From Nocardia fluminea (lineage in GTDB: Bacteria; Actinomycetota; Actinomycetes; Mycobacteriales; Mycobacteriaceae), in NCBI RefSeq assembly GCF_002846365.1, contig NZ_PJMW01000002.1:620001-684000 (forward strand): a DNA stretch of 64,000 bases. The letters run 5' to 3'. The notes beneath the pieces are model-generated. The model saw only the letters and a program-made list of their open reading frames with translations, searched no databases and was not told the DNA's origin. Each line of letters opens with the position of its first letter. Position 1 is the stretch's first letter. The translations under genes and the position numbers were made by a program. Below, piece after piece: positions 1 to 10,262 of the stretch.

Positions 1-8
1 CATCGTTT

Positions 9-50
9 CCCCCTGCGGATCGGTGACTGACTGCCGATGATCGCAGGGGG
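9..50. other. Imperfect hairpin at left window edge
   Basis: CCCCCTGCG at 9-17 pairs with CGCAGGGGG at 42-50, and ATCGG (19-23) pairs inside it with CCGAT (34-38). On the minus strand the G-run of the stem lies just ahead of an ATG at 3-1, so it could be the ribosome binding site of a gene leaving the window. Only that start codon is inside the window, so the gene cannot be identified. A terminator for the antitoxin-like gene at 118-300 is the alternative. Confidence 0.35.
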
Positions 51-117
51 TACCGACAAGTCCGGGCTACCCCTCGGCCACCTCGTCGGTGACGAAACCC
101 GAACCTGGATGCGCCCG

Positions 118-300
118 CTAGGTGGGCTCCGCGCTGAAGACCGAATCGGCCATCAACCGTTCCAGATTGCGCAGCTGGCGTTCGTGCACCACGATGCGGC
201 GCAACGCCTCGTTGACGGTGGCATTGCTGTCGGCGGTGCCCATGATGTCGGCGGCAGCGGCCAGCAGGCGCTGATCGAGATCTATTCGCACAGTGCGCAC
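118..300 (-). CDS. VapB-type ribbon-helix-helix antitoxin-like protein
   Basis: This 60-residue protein starts at a GTG with a good AGGAGG-type site 6-7 bases upstream on the minus strand. The N-terminus MRTVRIDLDQ followed by a helix of the type LLAAAADIMG and the phrase TVNEALRRIV is characteristic of VapB-like antitoxins that bind DNA through a ribbon-helix-helix dimer. A toxin gene normally follows directly, but here the next 115 bases downstream contain only a hairpin and an ATG at the window edge. It is either half of a TA pair cut by the window or an orphan antitoxin. The family is fairly clear; a partner is inferred only. Confidence 0.7.
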   Translation of the reverse strand: MRTVRIDLDQRLLAAAADIMGTADSNATVNEALRRIVVHERQLRNLERLMADSVFSAEPT

Positions 301-546
301 ACATCCTCCTCTTCTACGAACGCAATCTTGCGTGACGGGCGCTCGGCTCGTCCGCTAATTCACCGCGTCGTTACCGAAACCATGTGTTCGCAAGTCCGCA
401 CAGCGCCAGCTGACATCGGTCAGCAAGCACAGAGAAAACGCTGTTCACCGCCGGAATCCGGCGGCGGCCACCCCGGCAACTGTGCAGTTTGCGCAGTTGT
501 GCGCGTCGTTGTTGTCGCGACGGCGATGCGGTGCTTGCCTGGAGTC
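301..546. other. Intergenic region upstream of phhA with short palindromes
   Basis: No gene is seen between the divergent antitoxin-like gene and phhA. The region holds CCGCCGG-AAT-CCGGCGG (448-464) and AACTG-TG-CAGTT (478-489), followed at once by a second GCGCAGTTGTGCGC-like repeat. These could be regulator sites for phhA, but nothing here names the regulator. Confidence 0.3.
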
Positions 547-1443
547 ATGTTCACCGAGGCCCAGCTCTACTCGCCGGTGACGCGCGAGCGTGACGGCGAT
601 GTGACGGTGCATCTGAGCGATGACCACCCCGGCGTGCACGACGAGCACTACCGCGCGCGCCGCAACGCCATCGCCGCGCTCGCGCTCGACTACGCCCCCG
701 GCGCCCCGGTACCCCAGATCGACTACACCGACGACGAGCAGCGGGTCTGGCGGATCGCCTCGGCGGAACTGGCACGCAAACACGAGATCTACGCCTGCCG
801 TGAGGTCAGGGAGGCAGCGGAGAACCTCGCCCTCCCGCACGATCACATCCCGCAACTCGACGAGGTATCGCGGCTGCTCACCCCGCTCACCGGGTTCCGG
901 TACGTGCCCGCCGCGGGCCTCGTACCGCTGCGCGAGTTCTTCGGCTCCTTCGCCGAGCGCACCTTCCACTCCACCCAGTACATCCGCCACCACTCCGCCC
1001 CGCTGTACACCCCGGAGCCCGACGCGATCCACGAGATCATCGGCCATGCCAGCCAGATCGCCAGCCCACGGTTCGCCGCGTTGTACGAGACGGTCGGCGC
1101 GGCGGTGGCGCGGCTGGAGACCGACAGCGCGCTGAAGTTCCTCGCCGATGTGTTCTGGTTCTCGCTCGAGTTCGGCGTGGTCAGGCAGGACGACGAAATC
1201 CGTTGCTACGGTGCCGGACTGCTGTCGTCCTATGGTGAGATCGACGAATTCCGGCACGCGCGACTACGTCCGCTCGACGTCGCGGAGATGGGCACCATCG
1301 CCTACGACATCACCCATTACCAACCGGTGCTCTTCTGTGCGGATTCGGTGGATCAGATCGTCGGCGTGCTGGGCGAATTCTTCGCGACCATGGACGACGA
1401 GACCCCGGCCAGGCTCGGTCACCGCGCGCGAGCTGTTTCGTAG
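547..1443 (+). CDS. phhA: Phenylalanine 4-monooxygenase
   Basis: A 298-residue aromatic amino acid hydroxylase that converts phenylalanine to tyrosine using molecular oxygen and a reduced pterin, with a single non-haem iron. The iron facial triad is visible: His162 and His167 in HEIIGH and Glu208 in FWFSLEFG. The length suits the bacterial catalytic-domain-only form without the ACT regulatory domain of animal enzymes. The chosen ATG at 547 begins MFTEAQLYSP, which matches the usual start of actinobacterial homologues; GGAG sits only two bases upstream. An in-frame ATG at 526 adds seven residues and has no ribosome site. No pterin-recycling gene is adjacent. Confidence 0.93.
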   Translation: MFTEAQLYSPVTRERDGDVTVHLSDDHPGVHDEHYRARRNAIAALALDYAPGAPVPQIDYTDDEQRVWRIASAELARKHEIYACREVREAAENLALPHDHIPQLDEVSRLLTPLTGFRYVPAAGLVPLREFFGSFAERTFHSTQYIRHHSAPLYTPEPDAIHEIIGHASQIASPRFAALYETVGAAVARLETDSALKFLADVFWFSLEFGVVRQDDEIRCYGAGLLSSYGEIDEFRHARLRPLDVAEMGTIAYDITHYQPVLFCADSVDQIVGVLGEFFATMDDETPARLGHRARAVS

Positions 1444-1584
1444 CTATCTCCGAAAACCTTGCTACAGAACACAGTTCGACATTTCGCGTTTCTCACTTGT
1501 TGGGACCCGACACGCGCGACCGTTGCGCGACTGTTACCTTCGACCCGTTCTTCGAGCTTTTTGAAAGGGTCGGGTAGACCGAAA

Positions 1585-2280
1585 ATGACTGTGGACGTGA
1601 CAGATACGCAGGCCGAGCAGAACCCGGAACCGGAAGCGCCTTTGTGGCTGCAGGGCCGGGAAGCCGTGATCGCCGCCGCGGCGCCGGAGGAATGGCGCGG
1701 CAACGTTCCCGACTACGAACTGAGCCACGAGGTGATCCCGCGCGAGCGCAGCGTCGAGCACGCGCCCGGATCCCTGGAGGCGATCGTCGAAGACCTGGTG
1801 AAGGTCTTCGAAATGGAGGTCTCGCACAAGGCCGACCCCGCCACCTGGCTGTCGGTGGTGGCCGATCAGTACCGCGGCCGGGTCAACGGTGGGACGTGGC
1901 AGGACGCCGAGGAATTCGCTCGGATCGGCAGCTACAACATTCTGATCGGCGACAACCCGTACTACGATGCCGAGAACGAGACCTTCGATTCCTCGCACCA
2001 CATCTTCCACACCGCGTTCCCCGGCGGGTTCTTCTGGGAGGTCCAGGAAGTGCTGTCGGGCCCGCCGTCGGTGAGCTTTCGCTGGCGGCACTGGGGCAAG
2101 TTCGAGGGCGAGTACAAGGGCCACCAGCCCACCGGTGAGCAGATCGAGATGTTCGGCGTGACCATCGCCCGCGTCAGCGAGGATCTGCGCATCCTCGAGC
2201 TCGAGCACTTCTACGACAACAACAAGCTGCTCGGCCCGCTGGCACACGGCTGCCCGGTGCAGCACGGCAAGGCCGACTAG
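1585..2280 (+). CDS. SnoaL/NTF2-like protein related to plant pathogen-related protein
   Basis: A 231-residue soluble protein whose core strongly resembles the plant (barley) pathogen-related protein family. Shared phrases include GSLEAIVEDLVK, EMEVSHK, RIGSYN, SSHHIFHTAFPGGFFWEV, SGPPSVSFRWRHWG and KGHQPTGE. These proteins are placed in the SnoaL/NTF2 alpha+beta fold; no reaction is established for the group. The ATG at 1585 follows AAAGGGTCGGG about 15 bases upstream. Its stop is directly adjacent to the convergent TetR stop at 2281. A small-molecule binding or isomerase-like role is possible but not shown. Confidence 0.75.
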   Translation: MTVDVTDTQAEQNPEPEAPLWLQGREAVIAAAAPEEWRGNVPDYELSHEVIPRERSVEHAPGSLEAIVEDLVKVFEMEVSHKADPATWLSVVADQYRGRVNGGTWQDAEEFARIGSYNILIGDNPYYDAENETFDSSHHIFHTAFPGGFFWEVQEVLSGPPSVSFRWRHWGKFEGEYKGHQPTGEQIEMFGVTIARVSEDLRILELEHFYDNNKLLGPLAHGCPVQHGKAD

Positions 2281-2889
2281 TCAGGTCCGATCGCTGCCGT
2301 TCGGTGCGTCGTCCGGACCGAACGGCAGCCCGGCCTGCAGGAATCGCAGGGCGTGACCGACATTCTCGGCATTGACCGGCGTGGTGGTCACGATGGCGAG
2401 CATGGTGCCGATCATGGCGCCGGCGGCTACCCGCACCTCGAAATCGTCGGCGGCCCGGCCGGTGTAGTCGGCCATCAACTGCGCCGCCAATTCGATGCTG
2501 CGCTGGAATTCCAGGCCGATCGCCGGGCGCAGCTCGGGGACGTGGTACAGCAGCGCGTGCCGTTCCTGTTCGAAGGCCATGTCGGCGGCCGACATGGCCG
2601 AGAAGACCGCCTCGGTGGCGTTGCGGAAGGCGGTCAGCGGGTGCAGGCCGCGCGGTTGTGCCGCCAGTGCCTCGATCATCACCGCGTCCTGGTCATCGGC
2701 GATGACCAGCTGTTCCTTGGTCGGGAAGTAGCGGAAGAAGGTGCTCGGGGAAACCTCGGCCGCCGCCGCGATCTGCTCCACCGTCGTCTCGGTGTAGCCC
2801 TGTTCCCGGAACAGCCGGAACGCCTCGACCCTGATGGTTCGGCGGGTCCGCTCCTTCTTCCGCTCGCGCAGCGACATCTCAACCGACAT
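2281..2889 (-). CDS. TetR-family regulator of the adjacent MFS exporter
   Basis: A 202-residue TetR protein. The N-terminal helix-turn-helix is clear: ERTRRTIRVEAFRLFREQG, then TTVEQIAAAAEVSPSTFFRYF (about residues 14-55), followed by a variable ligand-binding domain with a MftR-like C-terminal part. Its start overlaps the end of the upstream MFS gene; a second ATG at 2877 lies one base after the MFS TGA and gives the more usual MSLRERKK start. The pair is therefore translationally coupled, and the protein very likely autoregulates through the palindrome at 4401-4438. The inducing compound is unknown. Confidence 0.9.
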   Translation of the reverse strand: MSVEMSLRERKKERTRRTIRVEAFRLFREQGYTETTVEQIAAAAEVSPSTFFRYFPTKEQLVIADDQDAVMIEALAAQPRGLHPLTAFRNATEAVFSAMSAADMAFEQERHALLYHVPELRPAIGLEFQRSIELAAQLMADYTGRAADDFEVRVAAGAMIGTMLAIVTTTPVNAENVGHALRFLQAGLPFGPDDAPNGSDRT

Positions 2890-4390
2890 ACGTCGATTCT
2901 GCCGTATCCACGGCGACAGCCGGTGCCGTCGGTCGCCGCAGCCACAGGGCGGTCACGAGTCCGGCGACCAGACACCCCGCCGCGCACAGCGCGAGCATGG
3001 TGTTCATGCCCGCCACGAAGGCCTGCTGCACCTGCGCCAGCATCGCCGGATCGCCGCTCTCCCGCGCGAGGGCCGCACCCGCGTTGACCCCGTCCGAGAT
3101 CGGCGCGCGGTCGAGCGCGCCGAGGTCTGCCCGGTACCGGGTGGCCAGCACGGTGCCGAGCACCGCGACGCCGATGGTGCCGCCCGCTTGCCGAAGTGCT
3201 TGCAGCAGTGCCGAACCCGAGCCCGAACGTTCGGCGGTCAGCTCACCCATCGCCAGGCCGACCGCGGCGGGCATCACCATGCCCATCCCGGCGCCGAGCA
3301 CCGTGGTCCACAGCGCGGTGAGCCAGTAGCCGCTCTCGACCGTGGTGAACGCGCCGAGTCCGAGGCCACCCGCGAGCACGAACAGTCCGGCGGTGATCAC
3401 CACCCGCACGCCCAGCCGGGGCAGCGCCACGTCGACCAGCCTGCTGCCGATCACGAGGCCACCGATCAGCGGCAGCAGCCGCAGCCCGCTGCCGAGCGCG
3501 TCGACGCCGAGCACGGCCTGGAAGTACTGCGGGACGGTGAAGAACATGCCGAACATGGCGAAGCTGACCAGGATCGAGATCGCGGTGCCCCACCGGAAGC
3601 CGGGTGCGGCGAACAGCGCGAGGTCGATCAGCGGGTACTCGGTGCGACGTTGCCACCACAGGAACACGGCGAGCGTCGCCACGCCGGACGCGACGACGAG
3701 CCAGCCGAGGACGTCGTCCCAGCCGCGTTCACCGAGGCGGATGAAGCCGTAGGTCAACCCGAGCATGCCTGCCGCCGAGAGCAGTGCGCCGAGCAGATCG
3801 ACGCGAAAGAGGGTGCCGCTGCGCGATTCCGGTACCAGGGTGGCAACCGCCAGCGCCCCGATGACGACCAGCGGCACATTGATCAGGAACACCGAACCCC
3901 ACCAGAAGTGCTGCAGCAGCCAGCCGCCGAGGATCGGGCCGAGCGGCAGGCCGACGGCGGTCGAGGTGACCCAGATCGTCAGCGCGCGCTGCCGCTCGGC
4001 GGGGTCGGTGAACAGCACCGGCAGCACCGACATCGACAGCGGCACCAGCGCGGCGGCGGCGATGCCGAGCACCACCCGCGCCACGATCAGCTGGCCCGCG
4101 GACGCGGCGAACGCGCAGGCCACCGAGGCCACCCCGAAGAGCACGAGCGCGGCCAGCAGGACCTTCTTGCGGCCGTACCGGTCACCGAGCGCGCCCGCGG
4201 GGAGCATGAGCGCGGCCAGAGCCAGGGTGTAAGCACTGCTGAACCATTGCAGCGCAGCGGTATTCGCGTCCAGGTCGACCGCCAGCGTCGGGATGGCGAC
4301 GGTGAGCACGGTGACGTCGAGTCCGATGGTGAGCATCGCCACGGCGAGCGCGCCGAGCGCGAGCCAGCGGCGAGTGTCTTCCGTCCGCAT
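2879..4390 (-). CDS. MFS drug exporter, DHA2 (EmrB/QacA) type
   Basis: A 503-residue major facilitator protein with about 14 hydrophobic segments, the size and topology of the DHA2 proton-driven drug export family. Motif A appears as GALGDRYGRKK after the second segment, and the DHA2 hallmark LDVTVLTVAIPTL lies in the first segment. A TGGAGGAGAT ribosome site precedes the ATG. The gene is first in a two-gene operon with the downstream TetR regulator, and its promoter carries a 12-base inverted repeat. Export of toxic hydrophobic compounds is the likely role; the substrate cannot be read from the sequence. Confidence 0.92.
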   Translation of the reverse strand: MRTEDTRRWLALGALAVAMLTIGLDVTVLTVAIPTLAVDLDANTAALQWFSSAYTLALAALMLPAGALGDRYGRKKVLLAALVLFGVASVACAFAASAGQLIVARVVLGIAAAALVPLSMSVLPVLFTDPAERQRALTIWVTSTAVGLPLGPILGGWLLQHFWWGSVFLINVPLVVIGALAVATLVPESRSGTLFRVDLLGALLSAAGMLGLTYGFIRLGERGWDDVLGWLVVASGVATLAVFLWWQRRTEYPLIDLALFAAPGFRWGTAISILVSFAMFGMFFTVPQYFQAVLGVDALGSGLRLLPLIGGLVIGSRLVDVALPRLGVRVVITAGLFVLAGGLGLGAFTTVESGYWLTALWTTVLGAGMGMVMPAAVGLAMGELTAERSGSGSALLQALRQAGGTIGVAVLGTVLATRYRADLGALDRAPISDGVNAGAALARESGDPAMLAQVQQAFVAGMNTMLALCAAGCLVAGLVTALWLRRPTAPAVAVDTAESTYVG

Positions 4391-4400
4391 ATCTCCTCCA

Positions 4401-4438
4401 AAATGAAAGTTACTACTTTTTGATAATAACTCTCATTT
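4401..4438. promoter_or_regulatory. Inverted-repeat operator upstream of MFS-TetR operon
   Basis: AAATGAAAGTTA (4401-4412) is repeated in inverted form as TAACTCTCATTT (4427-4438) with one mismatch and a 14-base spacer. It is AT-rich against a GC-rich background and sits just upstream of the MFS ribosome binding site, as expected for a TetR operator overlapping the promoter. Confidence 0.7.
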
Positions 4439-4529
4439 GCGTGTTCATGTCAATAGTCTGCCGTGTCCCGGCCCCTGGGCTCACAGACCGGCGAAGGCTC
4501 CACGACAGCGACTACTAGGCTGCGTAGCG

Positions 4530-5852
4530 ATGAGGATTCGTGAAGTCGGCCTGCGCGCCGCATGCCTTCTCGGCGCTGCCGTCACCGTTACCGCGCTCGC
4601 CGCCGCTCCTGCAGTCGCCGTCCCCGCCACCGACCGGCCGCCGACGAGCGCGCCCGCATCCGGTGGTTCGAGCACGACGACCACACCCCCGTTCACCACG
4701 CCGAATACCGACGACTGCCCGCAGCGAACACGGCCGCCCGCACCGATCGACACCTCGGAAGTGCCCGCACCCGGCGAACCCACACCGACGGAGATCCCCG
4801 TCCCCTCCCCCGCCATCGGCGGTCAGCGGATGGGCGACTGCGGCGTGATCGTGCCCGACGGCGCACCCCCGGTTCCCGCCGAGATCTCGGCGACCGCGTG
4901 GATGGTCTCCGATCTCGACACCGGGCGAGTGCTCGCCGCCAAGGATCCGCACGGCCGCTACCGACCGGCCAGCACCATCAAGGTCGCCCTGGCCATCGTC
5001 GCGCTGCGCAGCCTGGACCTGGACAAGGTGGTGATCGGCACCCAGGCCGACGCCGATGTCGACGGCACCCGCGTCGGCATCGGCCCCGGCGGCCGCTACA
5101 CCAACCGCCAGCTCATGCAGGCCCTGATCATGTGCTCGGGCAACGACGCCGCCCACGCCATCGCCACCCAGCTCGGCGGCGACAAGGCCGCCGTGGCGAA
5201 GATGAACGAGGTGGCGAAGTCGTTGCGCGCGATGGACACTCGCGCGGCGACTCCGTCCGGCCTCGACGGGCCGGGCATGAGCACCTCGGCCTACGACCTC
5301 TCGGTGCTGTTTCGCGAGGCGATGAACATCCCACTGTTCGCCGAACTGATCCACACCGAGCAGGTCGACTTCCCTGGCTTCCCCGCCGACCCGAAGATCC
5401 CCGGCGACGAGGACCACCCCGGCTTTCCGATCGCCAACGACAACCAGCTGCTCTACAACTACGACGGCGCGATCGGCGGCAAGACCGGTTTCACCGACGA
5501 CGCCCGCCAGACCTTCGTCGCCGCCGCCGAACGTAACGGTCACCGCCTGGTCGTGACCCTGCTCAAAGCCGATGTGCGCCCGATCCGGCCCTGGGAGCAG
5601 GCGGCGCGACTGCTGGACTACGGTTTCGGCCTCGACACCGATGCCAGGGTCGGCAAGCTGCCCGAAACAGGCAGCGAGGCAGTGCAACCCAGCGTTCCGC
5701 TGGCCTCACCGCCGCCACGCGCCGACGGCTCCGAGGCCGAGCCGGTGCAACCAGCACATCAGGGTGCTCGCATCGCCACCCTGATCGGCGGCCCCGTGCT
5801 GATCCTCGTGCTGCTGCTGTTGGCGCGCAGAGCGCTCCGCCGCAGGCGCTGA
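4530..5852 (+). CDS. dacB: D-alanyl-D-alanine carboxypeptidase (peptidase S11)
   Basis: A 440-residue low-molecular-weight penicillin-binding protein that trims the terminal D-Ala from peptidoglycan stem peptides outside the membrane. All three active-site motifs are present: STIK (Ser148-Lys151), SGN (203-205) and KTG (318-320). The N-terminus is a signal peptide (hydrophobic stretch about 10-30 ending AVAVPA), followed by a long Pro/Thr/Ser-rich linker with two cysteines (about 35-115). The C-terminus has a membrane segment and an RRALRRRR tail at about 415-440, which anchors it. The ATG at 4530 is chosen because it directly starts the signal peptide. In M. tuberculosis dacB1 sits in the same position relative to trpS and icd. 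Confidence 0.93.
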   Translation: MRIREVGLRAACLLGAAVTVTALAAAPAVAVPATDRPPTSAPASGGSSTTTTPPFTTPNTDDCPQRTRPPAPIDTSEVPAPGEPTPTEIPVPSPAIGGQRMGDCGVIVPDGAPPVPAEISATAWMVSDLDTGRVLAAKDPHGRYRPASTIKVALAIVALRSLDLDKVVIGTQADADVDGTRVGIGPGGRYTNRQLMQALIMCSGNDAAHAIATQLGGDKAAVAKMNEVAKSLRAMDTRAATPSGLDGPGMSTSAYDLSVLFREAMNIPLFAELIHTEQVDFPGFPADPKIPGDEDHPGFPIANDNQLLYNYDGAIGGKTGFTDDARQTFVAAAERNGHRLVVTLLKADVRPIRPWEQAARLLDYGFGLDTDARVGKLPETGSEAVQPSVPLASPPPRADGSEAEPVQPAHQGARIATLIGGPVLILVLLLLARRALRRRR

Positions 5853-5916
5853 CACCGATCCGCACCCGCGCGCGGCCGCTCACCGCGCCCGAAGGGCCGA
5901 GCGTCGACGCGACTGT

Positions 5917-6939
5917 CTACCGCCGCCTGCCTACCAGCATCAAGGCGAGCGCCGCGACAGCCCCCGCCCCGAAGTAGGCGGCACCGGTTCCGGTCGACAT
6001 CCCGTGCTCGACCACCCGCGGCCGGATGACCACCGCGTCCGGTGGCGCGACCGTGGCGGCACGCTCGTTGTCCGACGACGTCGCCGCCCATGCTGTCGCG
6101 AACAACAGGATTCGATAGGTCATATAGCTGAACACCATCAGACCGATGATGGACCCGAAGGTCGCCCCCGCAGGGCTCGACAGCACCATCCGCAGGTAGA
6201 TCGCACCGATGATCTTGAAGATCTCGAAGGCCACCGCTCCCAGCACCGCCGCCCGCGCCGCACTGCGCAACGACACCGGCTCGCGGGGCAATCGCGCGAT
6301 CATCCACGCGAACACCGCCCACGACGCGAGCAACCCGAGGGCGATCGACACCAGCCGCAGCACCAGCGACGCCCCGGGCAGATGATCCGTCCCGAGCAGT
6401 TCGAGCACCCGCTTTCCGAGCCCGCTCGCGGCGACCGCCGACAACCCGAGCGAGACCACAAATGCCAGGCCGAGGCCGATCAGCGCACCCAGGTCCGACA
6501 ATTTGGCCTGCCACCAAGGCTTTTCGGGGCTTTGACTCGCCCACTGCTCGGTGAGCGCGGCCCGCAGGTTCGCGATCCAGCCCAGCCCGGTGTAGAAGCC
6601 GACCAGCAGGCCGATGATGCCGACCGTGCTGCGGGAGTTCAAGGCCTGATCGATGAGATCGTTGATCTGCGTACCGAAGGATCCGGGAACGTTCTCGATC
6701 ACCTTGGCCTGCAGCTCGGCCAGCAGATCCGGATGACCGGCCAGAATGAAGCCGGCCACCGAGAACGCCACCATCAGCAGTGGAAACAGTGACAGCACAG
6801 TGAAATAGGTGATGCCCGCGGCGAAGAAGTCACCGCGCTGACTCTGGAACCGGCCGCCGGCCCTGACCAGATGATCCAGCCAGGGCCTACTCCCGATCTG
6901 CTTCTCGACGGCTGCCGAGATGTTGTCGATCAACTGCAT
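5917..6939 (-). CDS. yhjD: YihY/BrkB-family inner membrane protein
   Basis: A 340-residue polytopic membrane protein of the YihY/virulence factor BrkB family, matching the YhjD subgroup. Diagnostic phrases are FFAAGITYFTVLSLFPLLM and IGLLVGFYTGLGWIANLRAALTEQW, with about six hydrophobic segments. The family is often misnamed ribonuclease BN; no RNase motif is present. The biochemical role is not established. The gene is on the same strand as trpS and lies 41 bases downstream of it, an arrangement kept in mycobacteria (Rv3335c-Rv3336c). The C-terminal tail is short and hydrophobic and ends with VGRRR. Confidence 0.9.
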   Translation of the reverse strand: MQLIDNISAAVEKQIGSRPWLDHLVRAGGRFQSQRGDFFAAGITYFTVLSLFPLLMVAFSVAGFILAGHPDLLAELQAKVIENVPGSFGTQINDLIDQALNSRSTVGIIGLLVGFYTGLGWIANLRAALTEQWASQSPEKPWWQAKLSDLGALIGLGLAFVVSLGLSAVAASGLGKRVLELLGTDHLPGASLVLRLVSIALGLLASWAVFAWMIARLPREPVSLRSAARAAVLGAVAFEIFKIIGAIYLRMVLSSPAGATFGSIIGLMVFSYMTYRILLFATAWAATSSDNERAATVAPPDAVVIRPRVVEHGMSTGTGAAYFGAGAVAALALMLVGRRR

Positions 6940-6980
6940 GACACGCGCCCATTCAGCGAAAACCTCAGGTGCGCAACGGG

Positions 6981-8979
<1,999 letters not shown>

Positions 8980-9014
8980 GCTGCGCCTCCTCTTCTGGTC
9001 GAGGCAAGAGTGCA

Positions 9015-9052
9015 TCTGGCAATAGAATCCCCCAGAATTGATATTCTGGCAA
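9015..9052. promoter_or_regulatory. Operator between mpaB-like gene and divergent tetR
   Basis: CCAGAAT-TGAT-ATTCTGG (9032-9049) is a perfect seven-base inverted repeat. TCTGGCAA occurs as a direct repeat at 9015-9022 and 9045-9052, so one half-site is duplicated 30 bases away. The cluster lies in the divergent promoter region and is the expected binding place of the TetR protein encoded at 9095. Confidence 0.7.
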
Positions 9053-9094
9053 GAGTCTCTACCAAACAACCACCGGAGGGCGGCAGCACGCACA

Positions 9095-9727
9095 ATGGGA
9101 GCCGTGGCAGCACAACGGACATACGGTGGCGTTTCGGCGCAGGAACGGCAATCCCAGCGGCGCACCGCGCTGCTGGACGCGGCGCTCGACCTGGTCGCCG
9201 CCGACGCCAAGCTCACCGTCGCCGGCCTCTGTGCGCGCGCGGGCCTGAACGAGCGGTACTACTACGAGAGTTTCGACAAGCGCGAGGACGTTCTGGAAGC
9301 CCTGCTCGACCGCATCGCGCACGAACTCACCGCGGCGATCGCGACCGCACTGGCCACCGCGCCCGCCGACAGCCGCATGCAGGCCCACGCCGCGATCGAC
9401 GCGGGCATCTCGGTGCTCACCGACGACCCACGCAAGGCCAGGGCCGCGCTGATCGCCGGCATGGCGACCCCCGAACTCCGTGCCCGCACGGCCAGGACGG
9501 TGCGCGCGTTCGCCCGGCTGGTCGCCGCCGAGGGCACCGGCTTCTACGGCGGCGACGTCCCACAGAACCTGGTCGACTTCCGGGCGATCTACCTCGTCGG
9601 CGGCCTGACCCAGACCCTCACGACCTGGCTCGCGGGCGACCTCGACCTCACCCGCGAGGAACTGATCGACCAGATCACCGACGTCTTCGTCCTGCTCGGC
9701 GACGACCTCGCCGGCCGCTACCGCTGA
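9095..9727 (+). CDS. TetR-family regulator divergent from mpaB-like gene
   Basis: A 210-residue TetR protein with the DNA-binding domain near residues 15-65: RRTALLDAALDLV, then LTVAGLCARAGLNERYYYESF and KREDVLEALLDRIAHEL. The rest is the variable ligand domain. The ATG at 9095 lies about 14 bases after GGAGGG; a GTG at 9104 is possible. It is divergently arranged with the MpaB-like oxygenase and probably binds the repeats at 9015-9052. The same TetR/MpaB pairing recurs at 32564-34288, but the regulators are not closely alike. Confidence 0.88.
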   Translation: MGAVAAQRTYGGVSAQERQSQRRTALLDAALDLVAADAKLTVAGLCARAGLNERYYYESFDKREDVLEALLDRIAHELTAAIATALATAPADSRMQAHAAIDAGISVLTDDPRKARAALIAGMATPELRARTARTVRAFARLVAAEGTGFYGGDVPQNLVDFRAIYLVGGLTQTLTTWLAGDLDLTREELIDQITDVFVLLGDDLAGRYR

Positions 9728-9734
9728 ACGAGCC

Positions 9735-10115
9735 CTAGATCGGGAAGCACGCCCCGGTGCACGGCTCCGACGACCCGTTGCTCAGCCAGCCGATCAGACG
9801 CCAGAACTGGATGTCGACATTCTGCGCCGATTCGGTGGCGGAGCCGCTGTCCGCGATCTGCGAAACGTTCGCGGGCTGGGCCGGAAGGGGCGTACACACA
9901 TCGAGCATGATGCCGTCGCACTCCGCGGCGGAACCGGTCGACAGCGCGTGCAGCAGGTTGCCGATCAGGTCACTCGATCCCGAGGACGCCTCGGCGACCA
10001 GCTGAACCTTCGCCTGCGCGGTATCGTGGCCCGCTGCGACATCAGCTGTCGCCGGACCGGTGGCCGCCGCGATGATCGCGCCGAAAATGCTCGCGCTCAA
10101 CAGTATTCGCTTCAT
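9735..10115 (-). CDS. Small secreted protein of unknown function
   Basis: A 126-residue protein with a clear Sec signal peptide: MKRILLSAS, a hydrophobic core to about residue 20, then TGPATADVAA as cleavage region. The mature part is about 100 residues, acidic, with four cysteines (in AECDGIMLDVCTP and EPCTGACFPI) that could form two disulfides. GGTGAGGAGAAC is a strong ribosome site upstream of the ATG. I do not recognise the family. It is convergent with the TetR gene, with only seven bases between them. Confidence 0.72.
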   Translation of the reverse strand: MKRILLSASIFGAIIAAATGPATADVAAGHDTAQAKVQLVAEASSGSSDLIGNLLHALSTGSAAECDGIMLDVCTPLPAQPANVSQIADSGSATESAQNVDIQFWRLIGWLSNGSSEPCTGACFPI

Positions 10116-10262
10116 CAGGTTCTCCTCACCGGCAGCCGGGAGCGGCCGCACGGCAAAGACGGTAAGCGGACTGATCAGACCGCGACAGACACCAATTGCG
10201 GTGGCATCGAAACCCGGGCGCCGATCCAGCGGACAGCCGTCCACCTCGGACGCGGGTTCGCA

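Noticed and set aside
2834..4423. Long plus-strand open frame of 529 codons
   Set aside because: It is antisense to the MFS exporter, its product is made of Arg/Gln/His/Glu-rich low-complexity sequence, and it has no family resemblance; this is a GC-bias shadow.
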